Assembly: GCA_026261815.1 (NCBI GenBank)
Contig: JAMPIT010000890.1
Coordinates: forward strand, 7,036,001 to 7,100,000
DNA from: Monarcha castaneiventris obscurior
Taxonomy: Eukaryota > Chordata > Aves > Passeriformes > Monarchidae
Reading direction: 5' to 3'
Length of the DNA: 64,000 nucleotides
Shown here: in pieces, positions 61,176-64,000 of the stretch
Layout: every line of letters begins with the position of its first letter
How positions within the stretch are numbered: the stretch's first letter is position 1
The notes under the pieces: model-generated
Seen by the model: only the letters and a program-made list of their open reading frames with translations
Database searches by the model: none
What the model was told of the DNA's origin: nothing
Position numbers and translations under genes: made by a program

Positions 61176-64000
61176 GACAGATGTAGTTTGTGTAAACTCC
61201 TTGCTCACACCTCTGCCTACTCACATTCAGAGTAACCCAAACTATTACTGCCACCCACCAACTCTGTATATTTAAACCCCAGGTTTAGAAGCCTGGCAGT
61301 TTCAGGTGCCAAGAAACCTTACACAGCTACTTGAGTGCTGCCTTCACTCAGCTTCGCTGTCCCAGCCTCTCAGCTGCCTCTCAGCTCCTCCCCATCTGTC
61401 CAGGTCATATTGCTGAAATTTGAGACTCTCTGAAATTAATTTATTCCCAGAAGGGAATGAGGAAGACTTAGTTCATACAGGTCATCTTTATTTCACTGAG
61501 CATAAAAGGTGTTATGGTGCGTGTTGGAGTGTGGAAGGTGGAAGTGAAACACACACACAGAACCTCTGCTTGTGTTCTGGTAGAATCTCCCTTGAGACAG
61601 CAGCACCTGGTGGGTGTGTGAAGGAGGCTGATGCTGCGAAATTGCACCAGCTGTTGTTACATTTACACTGAGGACCCTGGTTGCTAACAGGAATACGACT
61701 GTAGAATTTTTACCATTGAACTGGTATTTATTAGGCACTCATTTTTATAATTTGTAATGGCAGTTTAATTTAATCCTGATTACAGATGTATATTTCCCCA
61801 GCTTAGAAGAAACACCAACAATGGTGTTTTGCTTGAGGACCAATATACTGGCTTTCATATTTCAAATTATTCTGTGTGAAAGCATGAACTCTGTTCCCTG
61901 CACTGTAATCTTGAGTCATGCTAGGAGTCAGATGGAGAGCTGCATTCCTTGCCAAATGACAGGATGGTTTCCCAGAGAAGCCTAAGAAATTAATTATACT
62001 GGGCAGCAACCATCCGTATGGTGCATGGAAGCTAAAAGTGAGCAAATGTTGAAGGGTGGATGCTGTGGACAAGTAGATGAGAGCAGTTGCAGAAGCTGAT
62101 TTTGGTGATGTGGGAGATGTGTGGGGACAGCACAGCTGGGTGTGCTGGCACACTAGGGCAGGCCTGGAGGTGTGGTCTCAGTACCCTGAAAATCCTAAAT
62201 TTGATGACTTGAATGTACTTGGGTTGGTTTTTTTTTCCAGTAGTCATTTCTGTTATAATTATTTTAAAATACAAAAAAATCTCCATTGTACAGGTGGGGT
62301 AGCATTTCAGGAGATAACAGGTACTTTTGAAGTCAAATGTTGATGCCACCCCTTTCCCCAATATAAAATGAAGTATTTTGTCTGTAACTTTATGGAATAT
62401 GTTTTTGTAGGCTTTGCCAGAAGGAATTAATGCTCTGCATCTGCAGTAATGTCAGATCTCCATGGTTTATTAATCACACAGTAGGCTGGAATTTAAACAG
62501 TTTTCTTATGGTTCTCTCCTTCATGTTGCCATGTAGTTCTTAATAGTAGGGAAGAAAGCTACAATCTTTTATGCTGGAAAAGAAAAGAATATTGAAGGCC
62601 TCTGTCATGTTTTTTTAAGCACACTCTTCAGTGACATGAGCCTGACAAAAGGAAGGCGCAACAAAAATTACCTTAGAAGCTGGATAAACCCACAGTTCAG
62701 CATTGTTTTCCTCATTATTGCTCATTTGAACTGGTTAAAATACTTTTGTAAATTATGTGCAGTCAATCAACAGCTGGAGGGGCAAATCGGGGGTGAAATC
62801 TGCTTAGTGTAGCTTTTATAAATCCCTGTATCCTGTCCCTTCACATGATACTATGTTGTGTTTTATTCAGCACTTTGCATGATGAAACCGTTTTGTGTCT
62901 GAGTTGCTGGCTGTGGTTCTTGCTCCTATCCACATGCCATTCATGCCACTGGCTGTATATCAGCAATATAGTTACATTTTTTTGTGCCTCTACATCTAAA
63001 ATACACCTATGAGATACCATGAAGAATGCAAAAAACCAACCAAACAAACCACAACATGGGGAAAGAAAGGGAAAATTTTTGTTAATAGAGTTGTTTAAAA
63101 ATGTGTCTTGGAAAATGAGAGTGTAGAGTAGTTAACTTTATTTTCTGCATGAATTAATGAGCAGTGACTAGTCCACCTGATGTTCTAAAGAAAATATTGA
63201 CACTTTTTAACTGTATTCTCAAGTGTATTTGTATATATTGCTTTAAACTATTTGGTGTTCACATTCAAACTTCTGTCCCAAGTATGGCACAGAAATTATT
63301 TATTGAAATATAGATAGAGTTTGGAATGCCTGCTCATCAGTTAATGTGCCTTCAGCTGTCTTGTCAGGATGAATGTGACACTGAAATTCTGCAAAGAGGG
63401 GGTTTGAGTCTACTCCAGTGCTGTTTTTGAAGGCCCTGCTTCTGGAGTATACAGTGATCATGCAGAAAGTATTTTGTCTTTATTAAAGATGAGACAACAA
63501 GTTAAGATTTAGGAATCCGTCTTTTCTGGGAAATTGCCTGGTACCATCCTTTCAGAACAGTCATTGGATCTTCATGATGTGCATCAAAGATTGACTCTCC
63601 AGTGATGGCCTGTTGAAGAATCCTACCATGTTTCAGAGAGGGAGGGAGGGAAAAAAATCCTGCACAATTACAATAGAGATTCGTGATTATTTATTTTTTA
63701 ATCAAATGACTAATGTTTTAGACCAATATGCTGCACTCACTTAGGTGCATAGAGAAGAGTCAAAGTTTGTAGTCACGTTGCAGGTCGAGAGGTAAAAAAC
63801 TAAAAGTCAGTCCTTGGCTTTCAGTTCCCAGAGTGACATATATTTTCACCCTACTTAGGGGAAATAATGGAAGCTTCAGGCCTGCCATGTGTGTGATGGC
63901 TTTTCTTATTGGCTCCTTTGATACGAGAGATTAGGAAAGCTTCTGGGGTTTTCTGAGAATTCATACAGAATGAAAATAAAGCACTGATATTACCTCTTCT
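61176..64000. other. non-coding DNA, GC-richer at first, no gene recognised
   Basis: About 61200-61420 and 61500-61680 are pyrimidine- and GC-richer and carry frames up to 83 codons; 61800-62360 carries overlapping frames up to 116 codons on the minus strand. None is recognisable and they overlap in conflicting phases. A purine run with GGGA units lies at 63636-63657. The rest is AT-rich. Confidence 0.6.
63636..63657 (+). repeat. (GAGG/GGGA)n purine run
   Basis: GAGAGGGAGGGAGGG followed by seven A, an all-purine tract of about 22 bases. Confidence 0.85.

Noticed and set aside
1..64000. tRNA, rRNA, snRNA, CRISPR array, bacterial operon or mitochondrial insert
   Set aside because: Reading both strands by eye I found no tRNA B-box/A-box pair, no U6/5S-like start, no spaced repeat array, no ribosome-binding-site-led gene strings and no mitochondrial gene wording. 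An automated tRNAscan-SE/Infernal run would be needed to be certain.

Overview
The window looks like avian nuclear DNA, AT-rich and non-coding. The best evidence is its interspersed repeats. There are at least three CR1-type LINE 3' ends of different ages (about 18000-18200 +, 30590-31055 +, 40936-41181 +) and a short fourth remnant (26885-26940, -). One stretch (56745-57175) reads like a solo LTR of a widespread bird endogenous retrovirus family, and a second, weaker LTR-like block lies at 12455-12672. I see no bacterial, phage, plasmid or organellar character, no CRISPR array and no operon.

I could not recognise any protein-coding gene. The reading frames are short (mostly under 100 codons, longest 166), overlap one another on both strands, and show no protein family I can name. 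By a hand estimate for about 38% GC, one to three frames of 150 codons or more are expected by chance in 64 kb, especially in locally GC-richer patches. The best places to look for a missed exon or decayed gene are 51827-52372, 14715-15011 and 53911-54222, all at low confidence. The window is best read as a large intron or an intergenic desert.

Layout: 1-12.4 kb is mostly unique AT-rich DNA with short tandem duplications and T tracts, ending in a 52-base pure T run at 11921-11972. 12.4-27 kb holds an LTR-like block, G/T-rich low-complexity tracts, a CR1 end, and AT-rich homeodomain-motif-dense stretches that resemble conserved non-coding elements. 27-41.2 kb holds GC-richer patches without a gene, an old CR1 and a well-preserved CR1 end. 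41.2-56.5 kb has a compact direct-repeat/hairpin at 43927-43979 and the GC-richer two-strand ORF patch near 52 kb. 56.5-64 kb has the minisatellite, the solo LTR and a 300-bp segment present twice (57768-58068 and 60884-61175) at about 97% identity.

The most unusual thing found is that duplicated 300-bp segment, which matches no repeat family I know and has no LTR, inverted-repeat or target-site hallmarks. No previously undescribed biological system is evident. What may be functional here is regulatory: octamer and homeodomain motif clusters, which need cross-species conservation data to judge.
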